In this document: positions 27,468-36,684 of the stretch, in pieces
How the letters are laid out: each line of letters opens with the position of its first letter
How positions within the stretch are numbered: position 1 is the first letter of the stretch
Origin: Aeromonas tecta
GTDB taxonomy: Bacteria > Pseudomonadota > Gammaproteobacteria > Enterobacterales > Aeromonadaceae
Assembly: GCF_000820185.1 (NCBI RefSeq)
Contig: NZ_CDCA01000036.1
Location: forward strand, 422,162 to 486,161
Direction: 5' to 3'
Length of the DNA: 64,000 bases
Notes under the pieces: generated by a model
What the model was told of the DNA's origin: nothing
The model's input: the letters and a program-made list of their open reading frames with translations, nothing else
Database searches by the model: none
Made by a program: the position numbers and the translations under genes

Positions 27468-28649
27468 ATGCAGCCGTTTTTTGCCCAGCGCTTCGAGAAG
27501 GTCGAGCCTTCCTTTATCCGTGAAATCCTGAAAGTTGCCGCCAATCCGGAGATCATCTCCTTCGCCGGCGGCCTGCCCAATCCCCATCTGTTCCCGGTCA
27601 AGGCCATCGACCAGGCCTGCCAGGACGTGCTGCGCGAACAGGGCCCCGCCGCCCTGCAATACGCCGCCACCGAAGGCTTTGCCCCGCTGCGCCAGTACAT
27701 CGCCGATCGCTACCTGAGCCGCCACGGCATGACCGTCAACCCGGACAACATCCTGATCACCAGCGGCTCCCAGCAGGCGCTGGACTTGCTGGGCAAGGTG
27801 CTGGTCAACGAAGGGCAGGATCTCATCATCGAGGAGCCGGGCTATCTCGGCGCCATTCAGGCGTTTTCCGTCTATCAACCGAATTTCCGCCCCATCACCC
27901 TTGGCGAAGAGGGGCTGGATCTGGCCGCGCTGGATGCGCTGCTGGAGCAGGGCTCAGACGCCAAGCTGCTGTACGGCGTACCGAATTTCCAGAACCCGAG
28001 CGGCGTGTCTTACAGCCGTGCCAATCGCGAGGCACTGGCCGAGCGACTGGTGCGCCACGAGTTGCTGATGGTGGAAGATGATCCCTACGGCGAGCTGCGC
28101 TTCGAGGGCGAGCACCTGCCCCCCATCGCCAAGCTGGCCCCGAACAATACCGTGCTGCTCGGCTCCTTCTCGAAAACCGTGGTGCCCGCCTTCCGTCTCG
28201 GCTGGATGCTGGTGCCGGACTGGCTGCGCAAGAAGGTCACCATCGCCAAGCAGGCGACCGACCTGCACAGCAATGCCTTCAGCCAGCAGGTACTGCACCG
28301 CTTCCTGATAGACAATTCGCTCGATGCCCATCTGGAGAAGATCAAGGAGGTCTACGGTCGCCAGCGCGCCGCCATGGAAGCCGCCCTGACCCGTCACTGC
28401 CCGCCTGGGGTCAGCTACACCCGTCCGGAAGGGGGCATGTTCCTCTGGCTGACGCTGCCAAAAAGTGTCAGTGCCATGGCCCTGTTCGACGAGGCGATCA
28501 AGGAGAAGGTCGCCTTCGTCCCTGGCGCACCCTTCTACGTTCGCCCGGAAATACAGAATACTCTGCGCCTGAGCTTCTCTTGCGTAGACGAAGCCACTAC
28601 GGAAGAGGGAGTCAAGCGGCTGGCTCGCGCCCTCGCCCGCATGCTCTAA
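27468..28649 (+). CDS. PLP-dependent class I/II aminotransferase
   Basis: A 393-residue fold-type I enzyme, close to the 2-aminoadipate/LysN-type and valine-pyruvate-like aminotransferases. PLP-binding lysine K236 is in GSFSKT; the phosphate-binding region is TSGSQQALDLLGK, and NPSGV and the final Arg (NTLRLSFS) bind substrate carboxylates. There is no N-terminal helix-turn-helix, so it is not a MocR regulator. The substrate cannot be set from sequence; aromatic or branched amino acids are likely. The ATG at 27468 fits the family N-terminus. Monocistronic. Confidence 0.88.
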   Translation: MQPFFAQRFEKVEPSFIREILKVAANPEIISFAGGLPNPHLFPVKAIDQACQDVLREQGPAALQYAATEGFAPLRQYIADRYLSRHGMTVNPDNILITSGSQQALDLLGKVLVNEGQDLIIEEPGYLGAIQAFSVYQPNFRPITLGEEGLDLAALDALLEQGSDAKLLYGVPNFQNPSGVSYSRANREALAERLVRHELLMVEDDPYGELRFEGEHLPPIAKLAPNNTVLLGSFSKTVVPAFRLGWMLVPDWLRKKVTIAKQATDLHSNAFSQQVLHRFLIDNSLDAHLEKIKEVYGRQRAAMEAALTRHCPPGVSYTRPEGGMFLWLTLPKSVSAMALFDEAIKEKVAFVPGAPFYVRPEIQNTLRLSFSCVDEATTEEGVKRLARALARML

Positions 28650-28663
28650 CGTGGCTCCTGAAT

Positions 28664-28699
28664 GAAAAAAACCAGCGACCAAGGTTGCTGGTTTTTTTA
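28664..28699. terminator. Bidirectional terminator
   Basis: AAAAAACCAGC/GCTGGTTTTTT stem with an A run and a T run, serving the aminotransferase gene and the convergent EAL gene. Confidence 0.85.
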
Positions 28700-28723
28700 T
28701 GCCCGTTTGGCGCGCCCTGGGTG

Positions 28724-30256
28724 TCAGGCGGTCAGCTGCTCGATAAACGCCTTCATCGGCATCGGCCTGCCGTAGAAATATCCCTGCAGGAAGGTCACCT
28801 GACGTGCCCTCAAATAGGCCGCCTGTACCTCGTTCTCCACCCCTTCCGCCACCAGTTGCAGCTCGAGCCGGGTCGCGAGATCGATGACGTTCTCGACGAT
28901 GTGGCTAGACAGCGCATCCGAGCCAATCATGCCGACGAAGCTCTTGTCTATCTTGAGGAAATCGACCTGGAAGGCTTGCAGATAGGTCAGGCTGGAGTGG
29001 CCGGTACCAAAATCATCGATGGCGATGAAGACACCGAGCTGGTGCAACTCGGCAAACAGCCGATCGGTCACCTCGTCCGCCACGATCAGCTCCCGCTCGG
29101 TCAGCTCCAGCACCAGCTTGATGGGATTTTCCTTGAAGGCGTTGATGAAATCGCGGCAATCCTCCACCAGACTCAGATCCTTGCAGTGGCTGGCGCAGAT
29201 GTTGAAACCGAAGTGGAAACCCTTAGGCAGGGTGTGAACCTGGTCGGCAAACTGCGCGCGCACCTGCTGCATCAGTGAACGGGTCATGGGGACGATGAGG
29301 CCACACTCTTCCGCCATGGGGATGAAACGATCCGGTGCTATCATGCCCTGACGGGGATGTTGCCAGCGCATCAGCACCTCGCAACCGCGCCACTGGGCGT
29401 CCTCACCGGTTACCACGGGTTGCAGATAGGGAATGAACTCCTGCTGATCCAGCGCCCGCCGCAACTCCTGCATCGGTGAGTGGGAGCGTCCCATCAGCCA
29501 GAATGCCCCGAACCCAAACATCAGACTCAGCAGGGGATAGATGATGAGGCTGACCTTGGAGTAATCCCACAGGTGGGCGGCATAGTCACGGTTAGAGAGG
29601 GCGGTCACCACCTTGAAGGGATACTTCTCGGAGGCCTGCTCCAGATAACCGGGGGTGCCTGGCGTGATCAGGCGGTTGGTGAGCTGACTGTCACGCAGCA
29701 ACATCTGCGGACCGACCACCAATCCGAGCGGGGTATCGCGGCTCATCATGTCGAGGATGTTGAGCAGGTAGTAGCCATCCACCCCCACCAGCACGCTGTA
29801 CTTCCCCACCTCCTGGCGGTAGACGATGAGCGGCCTGTTCGGCGTGACCGGGTTGCCCCGCATCAGATCGAGTTTGCCCTCGACATAGTCGTCGAGGTCT
29901 ATCCCCCCCTTGACCGGGCCATAGAGGGAGGTGCAGTAGATACGCTCGCCTTCGGCCAGGTTGACGCTGCGCACATCCGGCACCGTCGCCACCTGATCCC
30001 GCAAGCCCTGTACGACCTCGAGGCAGGGTTTGCCAATGCTCCCCGCTACGGCAGAGGCTGCCAGCTCTGCATTGTCCAGAGTGCGATCGAACATGTGCCT
30101 GGCATGCAACAAACGCTGCTCCGTATCCTGCCGCACCCCACTCATGGTCTGCCCGATGGCAATCGCAATCCCAAGCGCCATGGGCAACAAGCCAGCCAGC
30201 AGGGAGAAAACCAGGCGGCGATGGTATTGGCGCGCTCTCAGACAACGAAATGGCAT
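28724..30256 (-). CDS. Membrane-bound CSS-motif EAL phosphodiesterase
   Basis: A 510-residue protein. It has an N-terminal membrane helix (about 15-38), a periplasmic CSS-type sensor (about 40-225), a second helix (about 228-250) and a cytoplasmic EAL domain (about 260-508). The EAL signature residues are present: CEVLMRW (EVL), NICASH, ELTERE, DDFGTGHSS, LKIDKSF, AEGVE. It should hydrolyse cyclic-di-GMP. The sensor motif reads CTS (IYCTSLYG) in place of CSS, which still keeps one Cys that could form a redox pair with the Cys of KPCLEVV. The start at ATG 30256 follows GGGGAGG; a TTG at 30274 is less likely. Confidence 0.92.
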   Translation of the reverse strand: MPFRCLRARQYHRRLVFSLLAGLLPMALGIAIAIGQTMSGVRQDTEQRLLHARHMFDRTLDNAELAASAVAGSIGKPCLEVVQGLRDQVATVPDVRSVNLAEGERIYCTSLYGPVKGGIDLDDYVEGKLDLMRGNPVTPNRPLIVYRQEVGKYSVLVGVDGYYLLNILDMMSRDTPLGLVVGPQMLLRDSQLTNRLITPGTPGYLEQASEKYPFKVVTALSNRDYAAHLWDYSKVSLIIYPLLSLMFGFGAFWLMGRSHSPMQELRRALDQQEFIPYLQPVVTGEDAQWRGCEVLMRWQHPRQGMIAPDRFIPMAEECGLIVPMTRSLMQQVRAQFADQVHTLPKGFHFGFNICASHCKDLSLVEDCRDFINAFKENPIKLVLELTERELIVADEVTDRLFAELHQLGVFIAIDDFGTGHSSLTYLQAFQVDFLKIDKSFVGMIGSDALSSHIVENVIDLATRLELQLVAEGVENEVQAAYLRARQVTFLQGYFYGRPMPMKAFIEQLTA

Positions 30257-30547
30257 AATCCTCCCCAATCGCAACGGCGAAAAAAACGACCAATTTTACA
30301 GTTTGTCAGCCCCTTGGCAAGGAAAGCCAGGCCCAGGCGCGCGCTCGGCAGGCCGCCGTGCCCCGTCAAACACGCCTTCAACGCATACCTTTCAGCGTCA
30401 CTGTGCGAGGGCAAAGCCGTCCATCACAGAGACCTGACCAGTGTATGACCCAACCCCATGAAAAAACCATAACACTTGCAAAAACAGTTGCTTGTTCATC
30501 CGGCCCCGGCCCTCTAGAGTAGAGCCATCGGCGTCAGGAGAGCGAAC

Positions 30548-31453
30548 ATGAAGATACTGATCACGGGGGGGACAGGGTTTATCGGCCGCCGCCTGGTGGC
30601 GCACCTCAAGGTGGCGCACGAGGTGGTGGTGCTGACCCGCCAGGGCAACCGCGCCTATGAGCTGCTGGGTCATGATATCAAGCTGCTCGACAACCTGGAC
30701 CGGCTGGATGACCTCAACGACGTGGATGTCGTCATCAATCTGGCGGGCGAGCCCATCGCCGCCGGTCGCTGGAGCGAGCCGCGCAAGCAGTTGCTGTGCA
30801 ACAGCCGCTGGCTGCTGACCGAGCAGCTGGTCGATCTCATCAAGCTCTCTACCACGCCGCCCAGGCTGCTGCTCAATGCCTCCGCCATCGGCTGGTATGG
30901 CCGGCAGGGGGCCGAGCCGCTGGACGAGCACTTCAACCAGCCCAATGACGAGTTCACCCACCGTCTCTGCCAACAGTGGGAAACCCTGGCCCAACAGGCA
31001 CGCAGCCCCCAGACCCGGGTCTGCATAGTCAGGATCGGTCTGGTGCTCGGCCAGGATGGCGGCGCCCTGCCCAAGCTGCTGCCGCCCTATCGCTGCGGGC
31101 TCGGTGGCCCCATGGGCTCGGGCCAGCAGGTGATGAGCTGGATCCATATTCAGGATCTGGTGCGCGCCATGCTGTTCCTGCTCGAGCACGACGAGTGCGA
31201 CGGCATCTTCAACGCCACCGCGCCCCAGCCGGTCGACAACCGAACCTTCAGCCAGCACCTGGCCAGCAGCCTGCGGCGCCCTCACCTGCTGCGTGTACCG
31301 GCGCGGGCGCTGCGCCTGCTGATGGGGGAAGCCGCCGATCTGCTGCTCACCGGCCAGCACGTGCTGCCAGCTCGCTTGCAACAGGCGGGCTTTCACTTCA
31401 CCTATCCCGAACTGCCCCAGGCCCTCGACAACCTGCTGTACTCCCCTCGCTGA
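30548..31453 (+). CDS. yfcH: NAD-dependent epimerase-like protein YfcH
   Basis: A 301-residue extended short-chain dehydrogenase of the TIGR01777/SulA-like family. The nucleotide site is GGTGFIGRRL at the N-terminus. Family marks are INLAGEPIAAGRW, NASAIGWYG (with Tyr), and SWIHIQDLVRAM. The DUF1731 C-terminal part ends in LPARLQQAGFHFTYPEL. Length matches E. coli YfcH (297). Substrate unknown. AGGAG precedes the start. Terminator follows. Confidence 0.92.
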   Translation: MKILITGGTGFIGRRLVAHLKVAHEVVVLTRQGNRAYELLGHDIKLLDNLDRLDDLNDVDVVINLAGEPIAAGRWSEPRKQLLCNSRWLLTEQLVDLIKLSTTPPRLLLNASAIGWYGRQGAEPLDEHFNQPNDEFTHRLCQQWETLAQQARSPQTRVCIVRIGLVLGQDGGALPKLLPPYRCGLGGPMGSGQQVMSWIHIQDLVRAMLFLLEHDECDGIFNATAPQPVDNRTFSQHLASSLRRPHLLRVPARALRLLMGEAADLLLTGQHVLPARLQQAGFHFTYPELPQALDNLLYSPR

Positions 31454-31461
31454 CGCGCGTA

Positions 31462-31494
31462 AAAAAACACCCGGCCAAGGCCGGGTGTTTTTTT
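31462..31494. terminator. Bidirectional terminator between yfcH and ybbP
   Basis: AAAAAACACCCGGCC/GGCCGGGTGTTTTTT stem, suited to both convergent genes. Confidence 0.9.
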
Positions 31495-31513
31495 AATGGC
31501 AATCGCAGCCAGG

Positions 31514-33955
31514 CTAGAGCAGTCCCTGGCCCAGACCCCGTAACCTGTCACTCAGGGTGCCCGCCAGCAACTGGCGGCGCATGCCCTGCCCGGCCAGGGT
31601 CACCAGCAAGGCGCCAAGCAGCGGCAGGCCGGCCCAGATGGCCCAGTGGAACTGCCACTTGCCATCGAACCACCACCACTGCAGGCCAAAGGAGCAGAGC
31701 TCGACCACCATGGCCGCGCACAGCCCCGCCAGCAGGCCAGTGGCCACCAGCTCCCAGCGCAGCATCTTCTCAAGCAGTTTGCTGCCAGCCCCCAGGGTGC
31801 GCATCAGCAACAGCTCGCGGCGCCGATGGGCCATGCTGGCCTGGGTCTGGGTCAGCAGCACCAGCAGGGCAGCCACCGTCACCAGCCCCAGCATCAGCCC
31901 AAGGGCCCGGCTCACCTGATCAGAGACCACGGTGAGGCGCGCGATCAGATCCTCCACATCGATGAGGCTCACGGTCGGGTGACGGCGAATGAGCTCCACC
32001 TCGGCGCTTCGCCCCTCGACCGGCAGCCGATAGCTGCCGAGCCAGGTGTGGGAGAAGGGTGCCAGCACGTCCGGCGAGAAGATCATGTAGAAGTTGGGCC
32101 TCATGTTGTCCCACTTGATGGATCTCAGGCTGGTAACCTTGGCCTCGAAACCGCGCCCCTCAATGGTGAAGCTGAGCCGATCGCCAAGAGCGATCCCCAG
32201 CTGCCCCGCCAACACCTCGTCGACCGAAACCTCCCCCTTGCCGCCGAGCCACTGGCCAGAGGTGACCTGATTGTCGGGGGGCAGCCCCGCCGTGGTGGTG
32301 AAGTTGAGCTCACGGTTCACCCCCTCCCTCGCCGCATCTTCACCGACCGCCTGCCCGGCTATCTGGGTCAGGCGTCCGCGCACCATGGGATAGAAGTCCG
32401 AGGTGGTGGCACCCGCCTGATGCAGATCGGCCAGGATCCCTTCCCGCTCGTCGTCGGCCACATTGACCAGGAAGCGATTGGGGGCGTCCGCCGGCAGACG
32501 GGCAGAAAAGTCGTCGAGCAAGTCGACTCGCGCCGCCCACAATAGTCCGAACAGCATCAGCGCCAGCGCGAAGCCCGCCAGCTGGAAAAGGCCGCTGCCG
32601 CGCTCACGAGACAGATGGCTGATGGCCAGACGCAGGGCATGGGGTCCCTTGAGCCTGCTGCCGAGTCGGAGTAGCCCAGAAGCCAGCACCGCCAGCAGCA
32701 GCATCAATACCCCCATGCCACCAATGAGCCCCAGCGCCAGCGTGGCATCGGTGGTAAAGCCCCACACCAGCCCGAATAGACCGAGCAAGCCGACCGGCAC
32801 CGTCAGCCAGGGCGGAATGCCCGCCTCCAGCTCACGACGCAGCACCCGCAGCGGGGGCACCTTGAGCAGTCGCAGGAAGGGGATGAAGGCCAGCAGCAGG
32901 GTGATGAAGAAGGCGACCGCGAGCCCCAGGACGAAGGGGCGCCAGGAGGGCGGTGGCAGATCCGCTGGCAGCAGATCCCCCAGCAGCTGCAGCGTCAGCC
33001 ACTGCATCCCGCTCCCCGCCACCAGCCCGATCAGGGCTCCGATCAGGGTCAGTGAGAACAGCAGGGTGCCCATCAGCTGCCAGAGGGTGCGCCGCGACGC
33101 GCCCAGGGTCTTGAGCAAGGCCACCATGTTGGTTTGCCGCTCGGCAAAGTGACGCACCGCTATGCCCATGGCCAGGGCCCCCAGCAGCACGCCCGCCAGG
33201 GAGGCGAGGCGGAAGAAGCGCTCGGCATTGGCCAGGGATTTCCCCACCTGGGAGTCCTGATCATCGGGCTTGAGCAGCTTCTGCCCGGCCGCCAGCTTGG
33301 GCTTGAGCCAGCGCTCATACTCGGCCACCTGTTCGCGAGAACCCTTGAGCAGGTAGCGCCACTGCTGGCGGCTACCCGGCAACAGGGCACCGGTCGCCTC
33401 GATGTCTGCACTGTGAATGAGGGCCCGCGGCGCCATCTGGAAGGGGCTGAAGCCCTGATCCGGCTCCTGACCCAGCTCGCCGGCCACTTTCAATGTAGTA
33501 TTGCCGACTTCCAGCTCATCCCCGAGCTTGGCGCCGAGCAGCTGCATCACCCGATCGGAGAGCCAAATCTCGCCGGGCGCGGGGGCTCGCTGCGGATTGA
33601 GCTCCAGCTTGCCATAGAAGGGGAAGTCACTCGGTACCGCCCGAATGGAGGCCAGCTGCAAGCCATCGCCGTGAAACAGCATGCTGTTGAAGCTGACCGT
33701 GGTCTGCACCGCCAGGCCATCCTGCTCGGCTTGCTTGAGCCAGGCCTCCGGCGCCGGCGTTGCGGAGCGCAACACCCGATCGGCCCCGATAAAGTCGCGA
33801 CCCGAGGCCTTGAGCCCTGCGTCCAGCCGGTCCGCCACCAGCGCCACACTCAGCACGCAGGCCACGCTCAGGGCCAGCGCCAACACGAACCAGCGTAGTT
33901 CGCCGTTGAAGCCTTCCCGGCGCAGTAATTTCAATCCCAGTCGCCACTGACTCAT
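31514..33955 (-). CDS. ybbP: FtsX-like ABC permease YbbP
   Basis: An 813-residue inner-membrane permease. It has an N-terminal helix, a large periplasmic domain (about 45-240), FtsX-type helix bundles (about 250-370 and 690-800) and a middle set of helices (about 385-480). E. coli YbbP has about 804 residues. With YbbA it forms a type VII-like (LolCDE/MacB-like) ABC complex. In E. coli this lies divergent from tesA, as here, so a link to lipid or lysophospholipid handling is plausible but unproven. It overlaps ybbA by 4 bp. Confidence 0.93.
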   Translation of the reverse strand: MSQWRLGLKLLRREGFNGELRWFVLALALSVACVLSVALVADRLDAGLKASGRDFIGADRVLRSATPAPEAWLKQAEQDGLAVQTTVSFNSMLFHGDGLQLASIRAVPSDFPFYGKLELNPQRAPAPGEIWLSDRVMQLLGAKLGDELEVGNTTLKVAGELGQEPDQGFSPFQMAPRALIHSADIEATGALLPGSRQQWRYLLKGSREQVAEYERWLKPKLAAGQKLLKPDDQDSQVGKSLANAERFFRLASLAGVLLGALAMGIAVRHFAERQTNMVALLKTLGASRRTLWQLMGTLLFSLTLIGALIGLVAGSGMQWLTLQLLGDLLPADLPPPSWRPFVLGLAVAFFITLLLAFIPFLRLLKVPPLRVLRRELEAGIPPWLTVPVGLLGLFGLVWGFTTDATLALGLIGGMGVLMLLLAVLASGLLRLGSRLKGPHALRLAISHLSRERGSGLFQLAGFALALMLFGLLWAARVDLLDDFSARLPADAPNRFLVNVADDEREGILADLHQAGATTSDFYPMVRGRLTQIAGQAVGEDAAREGVNRELNFTTTAGLPPDNQVTSGQWLGGKGEVSVDEVLAGQLGIALGDRLSFTIEGRGFEAKVTSLRSIKWDNMRPNFYMIFSPDVLAPFSHTWLGSYRLPVEGRSAEVELIRRHPTVSLIDVEDLIARLTVVSDQVSRALGLMLGLVTVAALLVLLTQTQASMAHRRRELLLMRTLGAGSKLLEKMLRWELVATGLLAGLCAAMVVELCSFGLQWWWFDGKWQFHWAIWAGLPLLGALLVTLAGQGMRRQLLAGTLSDRLRGLGQGLL

Positions 33956-34677
33956 GGTTGCTCCTTAACCCGGAAGGGCAAGACGGATTCGGATGCAAGC
34001 AGCTCTGCCTCCAGTCGTCCCGCCGCCATCACCACTTGTCGTTGGCAACGCTGTGCCAGCTCATGATCGTGGGTCACCACCACCAGGGTAGTGTTATGTT
34101 CTCTGTTCAAGCGAAACAGCAGTTCGATCACCGTCTCCCCAGTCTTGCTGTCCAGGTTGCCGGTCGGCTCATCCGCCAGCAGCAGGTTGGGGCGGGTCAT
34201 AAAGGCGCGGGCGATGGCGACGCGCTGCTGCTCGCCACCGGACAGCCGTGGCGGCAGGTGATGCAATCGTTCGGAGAGCCCCACTTCGGCCAGCAGCGCG
34301 CGAGCCCGGGGTTCACAATGGGTTTCACCGCGCAGCTCGGCCGGCAGCATGACGTTTTCCAAGGCGCTCAAGGTTGGCAACAGCAGGAAAGACTGGAAGA
34401 TGAAGCCCACCTGCTCGGCCCGCAGGCGGGCCCGCCCCTCCTCGTCCAGTTGAGTCAGCGACTGACCCAGGATCTCGATGTCACCGCAGCTCGGCAAGTC
34501 CAACCCGGCCAAGAGACCAAGTAGAGTAGACTTGCCGGAGCCGGAGGCGCCGACCAGCGCCAGCGTCTCACCGGTGTTGACTTGCAGATCGATCCCCTCA
34601 AGGATGGTGAGACTTTCCTGGCCGAGGCTGACGGTCTTGCCAAGCCCCTTGACGGTGATGATGGGTGTTGAACTCAT
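33952..34677 (-). CDS. ybbA: ABC transporter ATPase YbbA
   Basis: A 241-residue ATPase of the LolD/MacB type. Walker [11 protein letters not shown]-loop IFQSFLL, signature LSGGEQQR, Walker [13 protein letters not shown] and H-loop VVTHDHEL are all present. It powers the YbbP permease; the genes overlap by 4 bp and are translationally coupled. The start codon ([11 protein letters not shown]) lies inside the first unit of a degenerate repeat that fills the gap to tesA. Confidence 0.95.
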   Translation of the reverse strand: MSSTPIITVKGLGKTVSLGQESLTILEGIDLQVNTGETLALVGASGSGKSTLLGLLAGLDLPSCGDIEILGQSLTQLDEEGRARLRAEQVGFIFQSFLLLPTLSALENVMLPAELRGETHCEPRARALLAEVGLSERLHHLPPRLSGGEQQRVAIARAFMTRPNLLLADEPTGNLDSKTGETVIELLFRLNREHNTTLVVVTHDHELAQRCQRQVVMAAGRLEAELLASESVLPFRVKEQP

Positions 34678-34988
34678 GATGCGCTTCCTGTTTACCTGGA
34701 CTCGGGCAATGAATGATGAGCATTGAACTCATGACCCCTGCCCCGCTTGCCCAGACGCTTGATGATGGCCGTTGGATCTGATGATAGGTGCCCTGTCTGC
34801 CACGACCCCTGTCGAGCATAAAGATGGCGGCTAAGCTCATGATACCTATCCTGTTTGCCTCGGCCCTTGTTGGCAATGGCTGATGAGCGTTAACCTCGTA
34901 CCGGGTATCCTGTTGGCGGACCCGGAATGACAACAAATGATGGAGTTGAATGAATGACGCGTTTCCTGCTTGCCTTGTGTTGCCTGGT
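34662..34988. repeat. Degenerate ~56-bp tandem repeat spanning the ybbA and tesA start codons
   Basis: Six imperfect units have anchor points near 34670, 34725, 34775, 34833, 34892 and 34948 (spacings 55, 50, 58, 59, 56). Each reads roughly TGATGRnGG, GTTGAACTCATGA, then TCCTGTTTGCC. Unit 1 contains the real ybbA start on the minus strand (the CAT in CTCATGA). Unit 6 contains the real tesA start on the plus strand (ATGACGCGTTTCCTGCTTGCC minus its last base fits the consensus). Units 2 to 5 are decayed versions of both starts. Spacings are not multiples of three, so it is not a coding repeat. Confidence 0.75.
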
Positions 34989-35553
34989 GTCATCGGTGCA
35001 GGCCCAGACCCTGCTGGTGCTGGGCGACAGCCTGAGTGCCGGCTATCAGATGCAGGCCGAACAGAGCTGGCCTGCCCTGCTCGAGCAGAAATGGCAGCAG
35101 CAAGGCGGTCAGCACCAGCTCATCAATGCCAGCATCAGCGGTGAAACGACCCAGGGGGGTCTGGCCCGCCTGCCCGCCCTGCTCGAGGAGCACAAACCCG
35201 ACTGGGTGCTGATTGAACTGGGCGCCAACGATGGCCTGCGTGGCTTCGCCCCCGCCATCACCCGTGCCAACCTGACCAAGATGGTGGCGCTGACCAAGGC
35301 CCAGAAGGTGAAGACGGTACTGACCCAGATCCAGCTGCCTCGCAACTATGGCGCCCGTTACCTGCGCCAGTTTGAGCAGATCTTCCCGGAATTGGCGCAG
35401 GCCAACGCCCTGCCGCTGATGCCGTTCTTTCTGGATGATATTGCGCTGCGCCCTGAACTCATGATGAACGATGGGCTGCACCCCAAGGCTGAAACACAAC
35501 CGATGATCCGCGACATAGTCGCCAGCTTTATCGAGCCGCTGCTGACGCAATAA
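34954..35553 (+). CDS. tesA: Multifunctional thioesterase/protease/lysophospholipase TesA
   Basis: A 199-residue periplasmic SGNH hydrolase. The signal peptide ends near SSVQA-Q (about residue 17). Block I is GDSLSAGY with nucleophile S26, the Gly oxyanion residue is in ISGETTQGG, Asn is in ELGANDGLRG, and the Asp-His pair is in NDGLHP. It hydrolyses acyl-CoA and lysophospholipid esters. It is divergent from ybbA-ybbP, as in E. coli. The start codon lies in the last unit of the intergenic repeat. Confidence 0.96.
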   Translation: MTRFLLALCCLVSSVQAQTLLVLGDSLSAGYQMQAEQSWPALLEQKWQQQGGQHQLINASISGETTQGGLARLPALLEEHKPDWVLIELGANDGLRGFAPAITRANLTKMVALTKAQKVKTVLTQIQLPRNYGARYLRQFEQIFPELAQANALPLMPFFLDDIALRPELMMNDGLHPKAETQPMIRDIVASFIEPLLTQ

Positions 35554-35590
35554 CCCCCAGCGCCGAGCGCCTCTGCTCAACCGCACTAAA

Positions 35591-35620
35591 ACAAAACACC
35601 CGCCTAGGCGGGTGTTTTGT
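35591..35620. terminator. Bidirectional terminator after tesA
   Basis: Perfect palindrome ACAAAACACCCGCC/GGCGGGTGTTTTGT with a 2-base centre. Confidence 0.9.
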
Positions 35621-35628
35621 CATCGGGT

Positions 35629-35673
35629 TCAGGCTTCCAGAGTCTGGCGTAGCTGCGCTTGAGTGGCTCCCAC
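35629..35673 (-). pseudogene. Fossil of a second cheV 3' end
   Basis: The minus strand reads VGATQAQLRQTLEA then stop. The end of the intact cheV, 66 bp upstream, is VGVAQERLRQILEV then stop. By my count 32 of 45 bases agree, and most differences are silent-type transitions. No start or other cheV part remains. The region between the two copies (35674-35739) is too diverged to read. Confidence 0.6.
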
Positions 35674-35739
35674 CGAGCTGGAGCCTGGCCATGCAGCGAC
35701 ACGGCCCGCCCTCTTCACCGTGGCATCATTGCATCAGCG

Positions 35740-36684
35740 TCAAACCTCCAGGATCTGGCGCAGCCGCTCCTGGGCGACGCCCACCAGCAGGTCGGGTTGG
35801 AACTTGGAGATAAAGCGATCGCAGCCGACCTTCTTGACCATGGCCTCGTTGAAGTTGCCGCTCAGCGAGGTGTTGAGGGTGATGAAGAGATTGGCCATGC
35901 GCGGATCGCTGCGCACCTCGTGGGTCAGCCGGTAGCCGTCCATCTCCGGCATCTCGGCGTCGGTGATCATCAGCATGATCTCGTCGGTCACCGTCTTGCC
36001 CGCATCGCACCAGCCCTTGAGCAGATTGAGCGCCTGCAGGCCATCCTGACACTCGATCACCTCGAGCCCGAGCTGGGCCAGGGTCTCACGCACCTGGTTG
36101 CGCGCCGTGCTGGAGTCATCGACGATGAGCACCTTGCGGCCGTGCATCTGGGGCAGGATCTCCGTGTCCAGCACCTCGGCCGAGATGCGGATGTCATAGG
36201 TGATGATCTCGGCCAGCACCTTCTCCACATCAATGATTTCGACGATCTGATCCGCTCCCCCTTCCGGAACCCGGGTGATGGCGGTCAGGTAGTTGGAACG
36301 GCCGGCGGAGCGCGGCGGCGGCAGTATGTCCTTCCAGGTCATGTTGACGATATGGGCCACCTGCCCGACCAGAAAGCCCTGAATGGTGCGGTTGTACTCG
36401 GTGATGATGAGGTTGGATTCGCTGTCGACCGCCATGGGCCTCATGCCGATGGCACCGCGCAAGTTGATCACCGGAATGGACACCCCACGGATGTTCGCCA
36501 CCCCGCTGATGTTGTGGTGAGATCCCGGCATCTTGTTGAGGCGAGGCAGTTTCACCACCTCCCGTACCTTGAACACGTTGATCGCAAACAGCTGCTGGGA
36601 GCCCAGGCGGAACATCAGCAACTCCAGACGATTTTCCCCCACCAACTGGGTACGTTGATCCACTGAATCCAATATGCTCGCCAT
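35740..36684 (-). CDS. cheV: Chemotaxis coupling protein CheV
   Basis: A 314-residue fusion of a CheW domain (about 1-165) and a response-regulator receiver domain (about 180-305). The receiver has the acidic pair in IVDDSS, the phospho-acceptor Asp in MITDAEMPEMDG, the Thr-region LNTSLSG and the Lys in SKFQPD. It couples receptors to CheA and its phosphorylation tunes adaptation. It is monocistronic, away from other che genes, which is usual for CheV paralogs. The remnant of a second copy lies just downstream. Confidence 0.95.
   Translation of the reverse strand: MASILDSVDQRTQLVGENRLELLMFRLGSQQLFAINVFKVREVVKLPRLNKMPGSHHNISGVANIRGVSIPVINLRGAIGMRPMAVDSESNLIITEYNRTIQGFLVGQVAHIVNMTWKDILPPPRSAGRSNYLTAITRVPEGGADQIVEIIDVEKVLAEIITYDIRISAEVLDTEILPQMHGRKVLIVDDSSTARNQVRETLAQLGLEVIECQDGLQALNLLKGWCDAGKTVTDEIMLMITDAEMPEMDGYRLTHEVRSDPRMANLFITLNTSLSGNFNEAMVKKVGCDRFISKFQPDLLVGVAQERLRQILEV

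Noticed and set aside
27468..28649. MocR/GntR-type regulator as identity of the aminotransferase
   Set aside because: The N-terminal DNA-binding domain is absent; only the aminotransferase fold is present.
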